A stretch of 64,000 bases of DNA from an uncultured Cellvibrio sp. (GCA_937958105.1 CALFXJ010000026.1:1-64000), one strand, 5' to 3'. Positions 41,241-50,921 are shown, counted from the first letter of the stretch. The notes: generated by a model not told the origin, from the letters alone. Made by a program: numbers and translations.

Positions 41241-44135
41241 CTATTTCTTTTTGCTATTCCCTTTTGCCTTAACTTTGCTCACCTGCTTGTCCTGTTGCTT
41301 GCGTGCTTTCGCGGCTTGGAGCATGGGTTTAAGAAATCTGCCTGTGTGAGAGTTTTTCTCTTTGGCAATATCTTCAGGGGTTCCAGTGGCGATAATTCTT
41401 CCTCCACCGCTACCACCTTCAGGACCAAGGTCAATAATCCAATCGGCAGTTTTAATAACATCAAGGTTATGCTCGATAACCACCACGGTATTTCCGTGAT
41501 CGCGGAGGCGATGTAACACGTTTAGCAACTGCTGGATGTCGTAGAAATGCAGGCCTGTAGTGGGCTCATCAAGGATGTAGAGCGTCTTGCCTGTATCTCG
41601 CTTCGACAGTTCTTTTGCCAGTTTTACCCTTTGCGCTTCACCGCCGGAAAGTGTGGTTGCGGCCTGCCCAAGTCGGATATAAGAGAGTCCTACATCAATC
41701 AGGGTTTGGAGTTTCTTCTCTACCGATGGAATGGCTTCAAAGAAAGCGTGCGCATCTTCTACCGTCATTTCCAGCACTTCGTGGATGTTCTTGCCTTTGT
41801 ATTTAATTTCCAACGTCTCACGATTGTAGCGTTTGCCTTTACAGACATCGCAAGGTACGTAGACATCCGGCAGAAAGTGCATCTCAACTTTGGTCACTCC
41901 GTCGCCCTGGCAGGCTTCACAGCGTCCGCCTTTAACGTTGAAACTGAAGCGGCCTGGCTGATATCCGCGAGACCGAGCTTCCTGAGTGCCGGCGAAAAGA
42001 TCCCGTACAGGGGTAAATATCCCGGTATAAGTGGCTGGGTTGGAGCGCGGTGTTCTTCCAATAGGACTCTGGTCGATATCCACGCATTTATCAAAGAGCT
42101 CAAGGCCTTCTATCGTTTTGTAAGGCGCGGCTTTCAGAGTGCTTGCACCATTAAGTGCCGTCGAAGCCAAGGGGTGGAGCGTAGCGTTGATAAGCGTTGA
42201 TTTGCCGGAACCGGACACGCCGGTTACACAGGTCATCAGGCCGACAGGAATTTCTGCAGTTACGTTCTGCAAGTTATTGCCGGTGGCTCCGATTAATCGC
42301 AACACTTTTTCTGGGTCAAAAGGATGGCGCTTTTCCGGAACCGCAATTTCGCGCTTGCCGCTAAGGTATTGGCCGGTAATGGATTCTTTATTGGCCATAA
42401 TCTTCTTGACGTCGCCCTGGGCAATAACCTGGCCCCCGTGAACGCCTGCGCCGGGACCTATGTCAATAACGTGGTCGGCCTGACGAATAGCATCTTCATC
42501 GTGCTCTACAACAATAACGGTGTTCCCCAGATCTCGCAGATGCGTCAGGGTCTTGAGGAGCCGTTCGTTATCGCGCTGATGTAAACCAATGGAAGGTTCA
42601 TCAAGTATGTACATCACTCCGACGAGGCCGGCTCCGATCTGACTGGCGAGGCGGATACGCTGGGCTTCGCCTCCTGACAAGGTTTCTGCGCTGCGGTTGA
42701 GCGTCAGATAATTCAGGCCGACATCCACAAGAAAGCGGAAGCGGTCACGCAACTCTTTCAAAATTTTGTCAGCGATGCCTGCTTTGCGCCCACTGAATTT
42801 CAATTGCTGAAAATAATCGTAGGCATCGGCTACAGGAAGTTCAGTGATTTGTGGCAGGGTTCGGTTATCGACAAATACATATCGAGCTTCTGTTCTGAGG
42901 CGTGTGCCTTCACACTCGGGGCAATGGTTAGTGGATAAATATTTCGCCAGCTCCTCGCGCACCATCTGAGACTCTGTGTCCCGATAGCGTCGCTCCATGT
43001 TGGGAAGAACACCTTCGAAGGTGTGCGTGCGCTTGTAAACATCGCCGCGATCGTTGACATAATTGAAGGCGATCAGCTCGTTGCCTGAACCATACAATAC
43101 GGCGTCCCGTTGTTTTTGTTTCAGTTTCTTCCACGGGGTATCAACATCAAAGCCATAATGCTCGGCGAGTGAAGCGAGCATGTGGAAATAGTAAACGTTG
43201 CGCTTGTCCCACCCGCGTATGGCGCCTTCGGATAAGGACGCCTCGGGAAACTGGACGACCTTGTCTTCATCAAAATACTGTCTGACTCCGAGACCGTCGC
43301 ACGCTGGACAGGCGCCGGCCGGGTTATTAAAGGAAAACAGGCGTGGCTCCAGCTCGCTAAGACTGTAATCACAGATGGGGCAGGCGTGTCTGGAGGAAAA
43401 CAGACGGTCCGGCGCTTCGCCGTCCATATAGCTGATGCTGGCAATTCCTTCTGATAAATTCAAGGCTGTTTCAAAAGATTCAGCGAGTCGTAGTTTCAGG
43501 TCATCGCGCACTTTGAAGCGATCAACCACAACGTCGATATTATGCTTTTTCTTTTTATCGAGTTTGGGCGCATCGTCCAGATCGACCAGTAAGCCGTTGA
43601 TGCGGGCCCGGATAAATCCGTCGCGTTTTAATTGGTTCAGTATGTGAATATGCTCGCCTTTGCGGTCCCGCACCACTGGTGCCAGCAGCATCAGCTTTGT
43701 GCCTTCGGGTAGTGCACACACTGTGTCTACCATCTCGCTGACGGTCTGAGCTGCAAGGGGTTCATTGTGAATCGGGCAGCGAGGCTCTCCGACCCGGGCG
43801 TAGAGCAAACGCAGGTAATCATAGATCTCAGTGATGGTGCCTACCGTCGAACGGGGGTTGTGCGAGGTGGATTTTTGCTCGATCGAGATGGCTGGGCTCA
43901 AGCCTTCAATATGGTCTACATCGGGCTTCTCCATCATGGATAAAAACTGACGTGCATAAGTAGACAAGGACTCTACATAGCGGCGCTGGCCTTCAGCGTA
44001 GAGCGTGTCAAATGCAAGGGAGGATTTTCCTGAACCGGAAGGGCCGGTAATGACCACCAGCTTGTCGCGCGGTATATCCAGATCAATGTTCTTGAGATTG
44101 TGGGTGCGTGCACCCCTGACGATAATCGTATCCAT
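41241..44135 (-). CDS. uvrA: Excinuclease ABC subunit A
   Basis: UvrA recognises DNA damage in nucleotide excision repair and loads UvrB. The 964-residue protein is a tandem ABC ATPase: the first Walker A GPSGSGKS is at residues 31-38 and the second reads GVSGSGKS; two LSGGEAQR signatures and zinc motifs CPIC...CPAC and CEACQGDG...CDVC are present. The start is the ATG at 44135 (MDTIIVRGARTHN), preceded by AAGGTGG; an upstream in-frame ATG at 44204 adds 23 unsupported residues. The Lys-rich C-terminal tail makes it about 24 residues longer than E. coli UvrA. It is divergent from the MFS gene. I found no LexA box in the intergenic region. Confidence 0.98.
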   Translation of the reverse strand: MDTIIVRGARTHNLKNIDLDIPRDKLVVITGPSGSGKSSLAFDTLYAEGQRRYVESLSTYARQFLSMMEKPDVDHIEGLSPAISIEQKSTSHNPRSTVGTITEIYDYLRLLYARVGEPRCPIHNEPLAAQTVSEMVDTVCALPEGTKLMLLAPVVRDRKGEHIHILNQLKRDGFIRARINGLLVDLDDAPKLDKKKKHNIDVVVDRFKVRDDLKLRLAESFETALNLSEGIASISYMDGEAPDRLFSSRHACPICDYSLSELEPRLFSFNNPAGACPACDGLGVRQYFDEDKVVQFPEASLSEGAIRGWDKRNVYYFHMLASLAEHYGFDVDTPWKKLKQKQRDAVLYGSGNELIAFNYVNDRGDVYKRTHTFEGVLPNMERRYRDTESQMVREELAKYLSTNHCPECEGTRLRTEARYVFVDNRTLPQITELPVADAYDYFQQLKFSGRKAGIADKILKELRDRFRFLVDVGLNYLTLNRSAETLSGGEAQRIRLASQIGAGLVGVMYILDEPSIGLHQRDNERLLKTLTHLRDLGNTVIVVEHDEDAIRQADHVIDIGPGAGVHGGQVIAQGDVKKIMANKESITGQYLSGKREIAVPEKRHPFDPEKVLRLIGATGNNLQNVTAEIPVGLMTCVTGVSGSGKSTLINATLHPLASTALNGASTLKAAPYKTIEGLELFDKCVDIDQSPIGRTPRSNPATYTGIFTPVRDLFAGTQEARSRGYQPGRFSFNVKGGRCEACQGDGVTKVEMHFLPDVYVPCDVCKGKRYNRETLEIKYKGKNIHEVLEMTVEDAHAFFEAIPSVEKKLQTLIDVGLSYIRLGQAATTLSGGEAQRVKLAKELSKRDTGKTLYILDEPTTGLHFYDIQQLLNVLHRLRDHGNTVVVIEHNLDVIKTADWIIDLGPEGGSGGGRIIATGTPEDIAKEKNSHTGRFLKPMLQAAKARKQQDKQVSKVKAKGNSKKK

Positions 44136-44181
44136 TAACCACCTTACAGCTGCGCGGGTGAAAGAAGAGACAAAGCACCCG

Positions 44182-44210
44182 ATTATACGGAAATCTCTCG
44201 CCAAAAGTTG
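44182..44210 (-). promoter_or_regulatory. Candidate uvrA promoter
   Basis: On the minus strand a perfect -10 TATAAT (44187-44182) lies about 50 bases before the uvrA start. The -35 at 17 bases reads CAACTT, which is poor, so this is supported only by the -10. Confidence 0.35.
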
Positions 44211-44315
44211 TCAGGAGACGTGTTTTTGCTGGCAGGATAGGGAAACCGGTAAGCGGCTGGCCTCTCACTCACCGCTCTTGATAGAATCGCCTCTTTTCAT
44301 TAGGCATCACTACCC

Positions 44316-45671
44316 GTGCAAACAAACCCGGTTCCTTTTGAGCGACGAGTCATCGTTTCCCTGGCAGCGCTGTATTCATTCCGTATGTTCGGTCTGTTTA
44401 TGCTGCTGCCGGTCCTGGCGTTGTACAGCTCTGACTACAGTGGCAGTTCGCCGTTCCTTTTAGGCCTGGCGTTGGGAGCCTATGGCTTCAGTCAGGCGCT
44501 GCTGCAGATTCCCTTTGGAGTTTTATCTGATCGTATCGGCCGTAAACCGGTGATCTTCGCGGGCCTGATTATTTTTGTCTTTGGCAGTGTCATTGCGGCG
44601 CAGGCTGATACGGTGATGGAGTTAATCATCGGGCGATTCCTGCAAGGCGGGGGCGCAATCTCTGCAGCCGTGATGGCATTGCTGACGGACCTGACGACAG
44701 AAGAGAATCGCACCAAAGCCATGGCCACGATCGGCGCGTCCATTGGAGTATCCTTTTCTGTGGCTCTGACGGTTGGTCCGTTGATGGCGGCCTGGGCCGG
44801 GGTGTCCAGCATTTTCTGGCTGACTGCAGCTCTGGGTATTGTTGGAATCGCTATCCTGTTCGGTGCTGTACCGGCAGTAGCGGCGCCGCAGCGTCGTCGG
44901 GAGGCTGGCGCGGTACCGGCTTTGATGTGGAACACATTCAAGAATCCGGATCTGCTGCGGCTGAACTTCGGAATTTTTGCACTGCATTTTGTATTGATGG
45001 CTAACTTTATGGTGTTGCCATCAATCCTTGAGCAGCAACTGGGCGTAGGAAGGGATTACCACGGGCTGCTGTATTTTCCTCTTCTGGCACTGGCGTTTGT
45101 AGTGATGTTGCCGTTCATCATCGTTGCTGAGAAGCGCCGTCAGATCAAACCGGTGTTTCTGGGGGCAGTAGGCTTGCTGGTGCTGATGGAGTTGGCATTG
45201 ATGCGCACGCCTCCTAATATGCCCCTGACGCTGATTGCAATATTCCTGTTTTTTACGGCGTTCAACTTGCTTGAGGCCACCCTGCCTTCCATGGTCAGCA
45301 AGATTGCCCCAGCGGGAGCCAAGGGCACTGCCACAGGTATTTATGCCACCTGCCAGGTGCTGGGCGTATTTTCTGGTGGGGCTGTCGGTGGCTGGCTGCT
45401 CCAGCAGTGGGGGATGATGGCCGTACTTGCTGTGGCTGCTGTGATAGGGCTGGCGTGGTTGATTATTGCCTGGTTCATGCGGCCTCCGCGCTATCTGGCC
45501 AGTGTTCTCATCCCCCTGCGTGGGCAGGATCCTCTATTGGTGTCGGAGCAGCTGCGTGCGGTAGAAGGGGTGGCGGAAGTCCTGGTGGTCAGCTCGGAAA
45601 ACACAATCTATCTAAAAGTTGATCCACGGTTGGTAGATCGTCAGGCATTGACTGACATTGTGGAAAAATAA
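44316..45671 (+). CDS. YajR-like MFS transporter
   Basis: This 451-residue major facilitator transporter has about twelve membrane helices, the motif A sequence GVLSDRIGRKPV in the helix 2-3 loop and the antiporter-type motif C-like segment GASIGVSFSVALTVGPLMAAW in helix 5. After the last helix (about residue 385) comes a soluble domain of about 65 residues (YLASVLIPLRGQDPLLVSEQLRAVEGVAEVLVV...), matching the ferredoxin-like YAM domain that marks YajR. The start is GTG at 44316 (MQTNPVPFERRVIVSLAALYS). The gene lies between uvrA and ssb, as in Pseudomonas. The transported substrate is unknown; proton-driven drug efflux is the usual guess for the family. Confidence 0.85.
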   Translation: MQTNPVPFERRVIVSLAALYSFRMFGLFMLLPVLALYSSDYSGSSPFLLGLALGAYGFSQALLQIPFGVLSDRIGRKPVIFAGLIIFVFGSVIAAQADTVMELIIGRFLQGGGAISAAVMALLTDLTTEENRTKAMATIGASIGVSFSVALTVGPLMAAWAGVSSIFWLTAALGIVGIAILFGAVPAVAAPQRRREAGAVPALMWNTFKNPDLLRLNFGIFALHFVLMANFMVLPSILEQQLGVGRDYHGLLYFPLLALAFVVMLPFIIVAEKRRQIKPVFLGAVGLLVLMELALMRTPPNMPLTLIAIFLFFTAFNLLEATLPSMVSKIAPAGAKGTATGIYATCQVLGVFSGGAVGGWLLQQWGMMAVLAVAAVIGLAWLIIAWFMRPPRYLASVLIPLRGQDPLLVSEQLRAVEGVAEVLVVSSENTIYLKVDPRLVDRQALTDIVEK

Positions 45672-45779
45672 GCACTGCCTTCTGGTATGCGGTGGCGAGG
45701 GCTGATAAATTGGCAGCCCGGTTGAATAGGTTAAATGTCGCCAGAGGCGAATACACGATAAATCAAGAGGAGAAGTTAC

Positions 45780-46325
45780 ATGGCTCGTGGGATCAATAAA
45801 GTTATTCTGATTGGTAATGTGGGTCAGGACCCGGAAGTCAAATATATGCCCTCGGGCGGAGCGGTTACTAATATCAGCGTGGCGACCTCAGAAACCTGGA
45901 AGGACAAGAATACTGGGCAGCCCCAGGAGCGCACTGAGTGGCACCGGGTGGTATTTTTCAACCGCCTCGGTGAGATCGCGGGTGAATATCTGCGCAAAGG
46001 CAGCAAGGTTTATATTGAAGGCTCTTTGCGTACGCGCAAATGGCAGGCGCAGGACGGCACAGACAGATACACCACAGAAATTGTCGCCAATGAAATGCAA
46101 ATGCTGGACAGCCGGGGCGATAATGCCAGCAGCAATATGGGTGGCGATTACGGGCAGGGGTACGGTCAGAATCAAGGATTCAGCCAGCCTAAAGCAGTGC
46201 CGAGCAGTCCGCAGCCCGCTCCTCAATACGGTAATCAAGGCGGCTTTGGCTCTTCCGGCCAAGGCAACGCACCTCAACAACCGCCAGCCGGTTTTGACAG
46301 TTTTGATGATGACATTCCGTTTTAA
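45780..46325 (+). CDS. ssb: Single-stranded DNA-binding protein
   Basis: SSB coats single-stranded DNA in replication, repair and recombination. The 181-residue protein has the OB fold in residues 1-113 (MARGINKVILIGNVGQDPEVK, WHRVVFFNRLGEIAGEYLRKGSKVYIEGSLRTRKW), a Gly/Gln/Pro-rich linker, and the acidic tip DDDIPF that binds partner proteins. AGGAGA lies 9 bases before the ATG. It is followed 1 base past the stop by a strong bidirectional terminator. As in many gammaproteobacteria it is close to uvrA, though here an MFS gene lies between. Confidence 0.98.
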   Translation: MARGINKVILIGNVGQDPEVKYMPSGGAVTNISVATSETWKDKNTGQPQERTEWHRVVFFNRLGEIAGEYLRKGSKVYIEGSLRTRKWQAQDGTDRYTTEIVANEMQMLDSRGDNASSNMGGDYGQGYGQNQGFSQPKAVPSSPQPAPQYGNQGGFGSSGQGNAPQQPPAGFDSFDDDIPF

Positions 46326-46326
46326 T

Positions 46327-46354
46327 AAAAAGCCCCGGTCAGCCGGGGCTTTTT
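46327..46354. terminator. Bidirectional terminator between ssb and the SDR gene
   Basis: AAAAAGCCCCGG and CCGGGGCTTTTT pair perfectly around TCAG. The flanking A and T runs make it work in both directions between two convergent genes. Confidence 0.92.
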
Positions 46355-46372
46355 ATTTATAACTTCCTGATG

Positions 46373-47107
46373 TTAAAAGGCACTGCTGGTTGGACGAACG
46401 ATCAGTTCATTGACATCGACGCTATCTGGCTGAGCAACTGCGTACAAAACCGCCTGGGCAATGGCATCTGGCGTCAAGGCAGCCTTGCGCCACTCTTTAA
46501 GCTGGCCCTTGGTCGCTTCATCGCTGATGTCATGACCCAGTTCAGTCTCTACAACTCCCGGGCTAATGGTAGTTACACGAATGTCTTTTGACTCCTGACG
46601 CAATCCTTCGGAAATTGCCCACACCGCATACTTGGTCGCACAATATACGGCACCCGTCGGGACTACGACATGAGCGCCGATGGACGCAGTGTTGATGAAG
46701 TGGCCTCGTCCCTGGGCCTGCATCAGTGGTAAGCCGGCAGCAATTCCATTCAGAACACCGCGGATATTGATATCAATCATCCGGTTCCACTCATCCACCT
46801 TCAGTTCACTCATGGGGGAGAGAGGCATGATGCCGGCATTATTGAAGATGACGTCTACCTGGCCAAAAGTCCGTTCGGCAAAGCCAATCAGCGCTTTTAC
46901 CGCGACCAGATCAGTGACATCCACAGCCATAAACGCAGCTTGTCCGCCGCTGTTGCGGATATCTATAACAATCTGCTCCAGCTTCTCGGTTCTGCGGGCG
47001 CCCAGGACCAGCTTGGCTCCGTGTTCAGCAAGCAGACGGGCACTGGCTTCGCCGATGCCACTGCTTGCACCAGTGATCACGATAACTTTATCTTGAACGT
47101 TTTTCAT
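46373..47107 (-). CDS. Short-chain dehydrogenase/reductase
   Basis: This 244-residue classical SDR has the cofactor motif TGASSGIG at 12-19, NNAG at 89-92, and the catalytic S142, Y155 and K159 (YCATK). The arginines at 38-39 after LVLGA suggest NADP preference. The sequence resembles the YdfG/serine 3-dehydrogenase-like group of SDRs. The substrate cannot be read from the sequence. It is transcribed divergently from an AraC-family regulator 172 bases away, a common arrangement in which the regulator controls the enzyme gene. Confidence 0.88.
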   Translation of the reverse strand: MKNVQDKVIVITGASSGIGEASARLLAEHGAKLVLGARRTEKLEQIVIDIRNSGGQAAFMAVDVTDLVAVKALIGFAERTFGQVDVIFNNAGIMPLSPMSELKVDEWNRMIDINIRGVLNGIAAGLPLMQAQGRGHFINTASIGAHVVVPTGAVYCATKYAVWAISEGLRQESKDIRVTTISPGVVETELGHDISDEATKGQLKEWRKAALTPDAIAQAVLYAVAQPDSVDVNELIVRPTSSAF

Positions 47108-47282
47108 AACGACTCCTTGGTCGAGGTTGGTAGTGGAGTCAGAATAAGGGGCATACCCGAAAGCGTTAATGCACGGATCTGCGCAACTCTTGCCTATTCC
47201 TGCAAATAATCTTTTGCCTCATTTATTTTCATAGCTTGCTTTTGTACTCTCGATACGTGATCAAACGGAGAGACATTCGGTG

Positions 47283-48176
47283 ATGAACGAACAGCAACAA
47301 CAGGAACTGATTCGTCTGGTAGGCGCTTTTTCCCCGCGAGATGGAATACATCCGACCCTTATCCCTGGCTTGAAGTGTATTAAGGGGTCAGCCTTGAGCA
47401 TGAAGTTTCCGGTGGTGTATGAGCCGTCTTTTTGCCTGATTGTGCAGGGAGAAAAGGAAGTGATGCTGGAGGAGGAAAGGTATCGGTATGCTCCCTCCCA
47501 GTTTCTCATGGTGTCGGTAGATCTGCCGGTAACCGGGCAGGTAGTGCTGGCGAACCGCGACGTGCCTTATCTGAGTATTCAGATTGACCTTGATCTACGC
47601 CAGATCAATGAGCTGATTCCTGAAATAGAATCCTGTGATACTCGTTCGCTCCCTAGTTCTCGCGGGCTTTTTGTCGGTGAGGCTGATGTGGCGCTGGTGG
47701 GGGTGGTTCTGCGCCTCGTTGAGCTGCTGGAAAGCCCCGGAGACATCGATTTCCTGGCACCGTTGATTAAACGGGAGCTTTATTACCGCTTACTGAAAGG
47801 CCCTTATGGTTCCCGGATGGTGCAGATGGCCATGCAGGGCGGGAACATGCAGCGAATCTCCCAGGTAATTAGGTTTTTGAAGAGTAACTTTGACCAGCCC
47901 GTCTGTATAACGCAGATGGTGGATATGGCTAATATGAGTCCCTCTTCATTTCACGCGCACTTCAAAGAGGTTACGGCGATGAGCCCCTTACAATACCAGA
48001 AGCGCCTGCGCTTGCTGGAGGCGCGGCGAATTATGCTGGTAGACGCTGTTGATGCTTCTAAGGCTGCGTATCGGGTGGGCTACGAAAGCCCGTCGCAGTT
48101 CAGCCGGGAATATTCAAGAATGTTCGGCGCGCCGCCACTGCGGGATATAGAAAGTCTGCGCGCCCAGGCTGTCTGA
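47283..48176 (+). CDS. AraC-family transcriptional regulator with cupin N-terminus
   Basis: This protein of about 297 residues has an N-terminal AraC_N-type cupin domain (about 20-165; FCLIVQGEKEVMLEEERYRYAPSQFLMVSVDLPV) and a C-terminal pair of helix-turn-helix motifs (about 195-290; QMVDMANMSPSSFHAHFKEVTAMSPLQYQKRLRLLEARRIML then AAYRVGYESPSQFSREYSRMFGAPP). The effector is unknown. A GTG at 47280 precedes the ATG at 47283; both are served by GGAGAG near 47267. It diverges from the SDR gene, so the 172-base gap probably holds its operator. Confidence 0.88.
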   Translation: MNEQQQQELIRLVGAFSPRDGIHPTLIPGLKCIKGSALSMKFPVVYEPSFCLIVQGEKEVMLEEERYRYAPSQFLMVSVDLPVTGQVVLANRDVPYLSIQIDLDLRQINELIPEIESCDTRSLPSSRGLFVGEADVALVGVVLRLVELLESPGDIDFLAPLIKRELYYRLLKGPYGSRMVQMAMQGGNMQRISQVIRFLKSNFDQPVCITQMVDMANMSPSSFHAHFKEVTAMSPLQYQKRLRLLEARRIMLVDAVDASKAAYRVGYESPSQFSREYSRMFGAPPLRDIESLRAQAV

Positions 48177-48201
48177 TGCACCTGGGCTGGCAGGTGATGG
48201 C

Positions 48202-48504
48202 TTAGCGATGCAGGTTGGAAAGCTTGGGATTGGCTTTTTTATTAGGACGATAGAGTAAAACTATTTTGCCTACTTCCTGTACCAGTTCAACATGAGGCAG
48301 CTCCTGCAGCTGGGCAACGACCTCTTTTCGCTCTTCGCGGTCCGCAATGGCGAGCTTGACCTTGATCAGCTCATGGTCATCCAGGGCACGATTCAGCTCC
48401 TGCACGACCCCTTCGCTTAAGCCATTGCCGGCCACGGTCACAATCGGATTCAGTTGATGACCAATCGTACGAAATTGTTTTTTACGGTCGGCGGTGAGGG
48501 GCAT
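48202..48504 (-). CDS. yhbY: YhbY-family CRM-domain RNA-binding protein
   Basis: This 100-residue protein has a single CRM domain (MPLTADRKKQFRTIGHQLNPIVTVAGNGLSEGVVQELNRALDDHELIKVKLA) with the conserved GxxG-type loop around AGNGLSEGV. YhbY binds pre-50S particles and helps ribosome assembly. I use the ATG at 48504, which has AAAGG upstream on the minus strand; a longer in-frame start at 48552 is not supported. In most gammaproteobacteria yhbY is divergent from rlmE-ftsH; here ftsH follows directly on the other side. Confidence 0.93.
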   Translation of the reverse strand: MPLTADRKKQFRTIGHQLNPIVTVAGNGLSEGVVQELNRALDDHELIKVKLAIADREERKEVVAQLQELPHVELVQEVGKIVLLYRPNKKANPKLSNLHR

Positions 48505-48905
48505 AGGATTAACCTTTGAGAACATGTATAAAAGCCGGGCATTGTAGCGCATGAAGCCTGAGAGCGGTAATGGCGGGTAAACACATTCCCGATATGCTGA
48601 TTAGCCTTGTAATGTGTCGTAAGGCCCCCACTATAAGCGAACTTAGCTGAAAATCCGTGGCCGAGCTGACGCTGTCGTCTTCAACTGGTGAAACCAAACA
48701 GCGGGAAAATGGCCAAAACAAGTTGAGATCTCAAGCTGCATCACCGATGAATCAGCGAAAATCATGTCAGAGATTGTGTAATTTATTGTTAATTGCCGCG
48801 GAATTCTGCAAATCATCGTCTTTCCCTGAGGTGTGTCTGCCGATCTTCCACACTATACTGATACAACAACGCGAAAATATTTGATGTGCGACTGAGGAAG
48901 CGTCC
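48505..48905. other. Gene-poor yhbY-ftsH intergenic region
   Basis: About 400 bases separate yhbY from ftsH. The usual occupant, rlmE (about 620 bases), is not here: none of the six frames shows RlmE sequence. A 75-codon open frame at 48657-48884 has no recognisable similarity and lacks a good ribosome binding site. A possible -10 TATACT lies at 48854-48859 ahead of ftsH but with a poor -35. Confidence 0.6.
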
Positions 48906-50831
48906 TTGAACGATATGACAAAGAACCTAATCCTGTGGCTGGTTATCGCTGTAGTCCTGTTCAGCGTGTTTGAAAACTTTAACAAGGGCTCCAGCAATGA
49001 AAGCCTGAGCTATTCAGAGTTCATCCTCGCTGTGAAGGACAATCGCGTGCGGGAGGTGACTATCGATGGCTTGACGATCGAAGGCGTTTATACAAATAAC
49101 GCCCCCTTCAAGACGATTCGCCCTCAGGTGCAGGATCCAAAGCTCATTGATGATCTGCTGAACCATAAAGTCGCTGTCAAAGGCCGCGAGGTAGAGCAGC
49201 CCAGTCTGTGGCATCAGTTGCTGGTGGCCAGCTTCCCCATCCTGATCATTATTGCTGTCTTCCTGTTTTTTATGCGCCAGATGCAGGGTGGCGGCGGTGG
49301 CCGTGGCGGCCCCATGAGTTTTGGAAAGAGTAAGGCGCGGTTGTTGGGTGAGGATCAGATAAAAACCAGCTTTGCTGACGTGGCCGGTGTTGATGAGGCC
49401 AAAGAAGAGGTTCAGGAACTGGTCGAATATCTGCGTGATCCTTCGAAATTCCAGCGTCTGGGGGGCAAGATTCCGCGCGGGGTGCTGATGGTAGGCCCAC
49501 CGGGAACCGGTAAAACCCTGCTCGCAAAAGCCATCGCAGGTGAAGCCAAGGTACCGTTCTTTTCTATTTCAGGTTCCGATTTTGTAGAGATGTTTGTGGG
49601 GGTGGGCGCTTCCCGGGTCCGCGACATGTTTGACCAGGCGAAAAAGCAGGCTCCCTGCATTATCTTTATCGATGAGATTGACGCTGTAGGCCGTCATCGT
49701 GGCGGCGGCCATGGCGGTGGCCATGATGAGCGTGAACAAACGCTTAACCAGCTGCTGGTTGAGATGGATGGTTTTGAGGGCAATGATGGCGTCATCATCA
49801 TCGCTGCCACTAACCGCGCAGATGTATTGGACCGCGCGTTGCTTCGTCCGGGTCGTTTTGACCGTCAGGTTTTTGTTGGCCTGCCTGACATCCGTGGGCG
49901 GGAGCAGATTCTGAAAGTGCATATGCGTAAGGTGCCTATTGAAGAGCGGGTCAGCGCGTCGGTTATTGCACGCGGTACGCCTGGATTCTCAGGAGCGGAT
50001 CTGGCTAACCTGGTGAATGAGGCTGCGTTATTTGCAGCGCGCGGTAATAAGCGACTCGTCACCATGGAAGATTTCGAGAAAGCTCGTGACAAGATCATGA
50101 TGGGTGCGGAGCGCCGTACCATGGTGATGAGCGAGAAGGAAAAAGAAAACACTGCCTATCATGAAGCTGGGCATGCCATCGTGGCGCGACTGGTGCCTGA
50201 ACATGATCCGGTCCATAAAGTCACCATTATTCCGCGTGGTCGGGCCTTGGGTGTAACTCAGTTTCTCCCGGAAGGCGATAAGTACAGCATGAGTAAGCGC
50301 TCACTTGAATCGAGCATCTGTACATTGTTCGGTGGGCGTATCGCAGAGGAAATGACACTGGGTTTTGACGGTATCACCACCGGAGCATCCAATGATATTG
50401 AGCGAGCCACTGACCTGGCTCGCCGTATGGTGACCAAGTGGGGTTTATCGACCAAACTGGGGCCACTTCATTATGGTGAAGAGGAAGGTGCTTATCCGGG
50501 CATGTCCTCTCAGCAATATTCTGACGAGACATCCAAGCTCATAGATGAGGAAGTTCGTCGGATAATTGATGAGTGCTACGCCCGTGCTCAGAAGATATTG
50601 GAAGAAAATCGCGACATCCTTGAAGCCATGAAAGATGCACTCATGGAATATGAAACCATTGATGCTGAACAGGTGGATGACCTGATGGCCCGGCGTAAAG
50701 TACGCCCACCAAGGGACTGGCATGATGATGACTTCAACAGTCACCTGCGCTCTAAAGATACGGGTGATGGTAAAAAGGGGCCTGACGAGAATCCGGCCGG
50801 GCCGATAGGTGGACCGGCAAAAGACCACTGA
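48906..50831 (+). CDS. ftsH: ATP-dependent zinc metalloprotease FtsH
   Basis: FtsH is a membrane-anchored AAA protease that degrades LpxC, sigma-32 and damaged membrane proteins. The 641-residue protein has membrane helices at about 7-24 and 100-120 flanking a small periplasmic domain, the Walker A GPPGTGKT at 197-204, Walker B IIFIDEID, the second region of homology with LLRPGRFDRQV, and the zinc-protease motif HEAGH at 419-423. The start is TTG at 48906, with GAGGA 8 bases upstream; the ATG at 48915 (MTKNLILWLV) would be 16 bases away and is less likely. A terminator separates it from folP. Confidence 0.97.
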   Translation: MNDMTKNLILWLVIAVVLFSVFENFNKGSSNESLSYSEFILAVKDNRVREVTIDGLTIEGVYTNNAPFKTIRPQVQDPKLIDDLLNHKVAVKGREVEQPSLWHQLLVASFPILIIIAVFLFFMRQMQGGGGGRGGPMSFGKSKARLLGEDQIKTSFADVAGVDEAKEEVQELVEYLRDPSKFQRLGGKIPRGVLMVGPPGTGKTLLAKAIAGEAKVPFFSISGSDFVEMFVGVGASRVRDMFDQAKKQAPCIIFIDEIDAVGRHRGGGHGGGHDEREQTLNQLLVEMDGFEGNDGVIIIAATNRADVLDRALLRPGRFDRQVFVGLPDIRGREQILKVHMRKVPIEERVSASVIARGTPGFSGADLANLVNEAALFAARGNKRLVTMEDFEKARDKIMMGAERRTMVMSEKEKENTAYHEAGHAIVARLVPEHDPVHKVTIIPRGRALGVTQFLPEGDKYSMSKRSLESSICTLFGGRIAEEMTLGFDGITTGASNDIERATDLARRMVTKWGLSTKLGPLHYGEEEGAYPGMSSQQYSDETSKLIDEEVRRIIDECYARAQKILEENRDILEAMKDALMEYETIDAEQVDDLMARRKVRPPRDWHDDDFNSHLRSKDTGDGKKGPDENPAGPIGGPAKDH

Positions 50832-50848
50832 TCTAAGGCTTTCTGCCA

Positions 50849-50879
50849 CAACCCCGAGCTTGCTCGGGGTTGTTTTTTT
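50849..50879 (+). terminator. Intrinsic terminator between ftsH and folP
   Basis: CAACCCCGAGC and GCTCGGGGTTG pair around TT (or a CTTG loop), followed by TTTTTTT. It starts 18 bases after the ftsH stop and ends before the folP ribosome binding site, so folP expression depends on read-through or a hidden promoter. Confidence 0.85.
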
Positions 50880-50921
50880 ATAATGACCCGAATTTCTGCA
50901 CATCTGTCTTCGAGGTACAAG

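Noticed and set aside
44136..44315. LexA (SOS) box between uvrA and the MFS gene
   Set aside because: No CTGT-N8-ACAG-like palindrome is present. A CTGTA near the uvrA start lacks its partner half.
48657..48884. 75-codon open frame between yhbY and ftsH as an rlmE remnant or new gene
   Set aside because: It has no RlmE motifs, no recognisable family, and no clear ribosome binding site.
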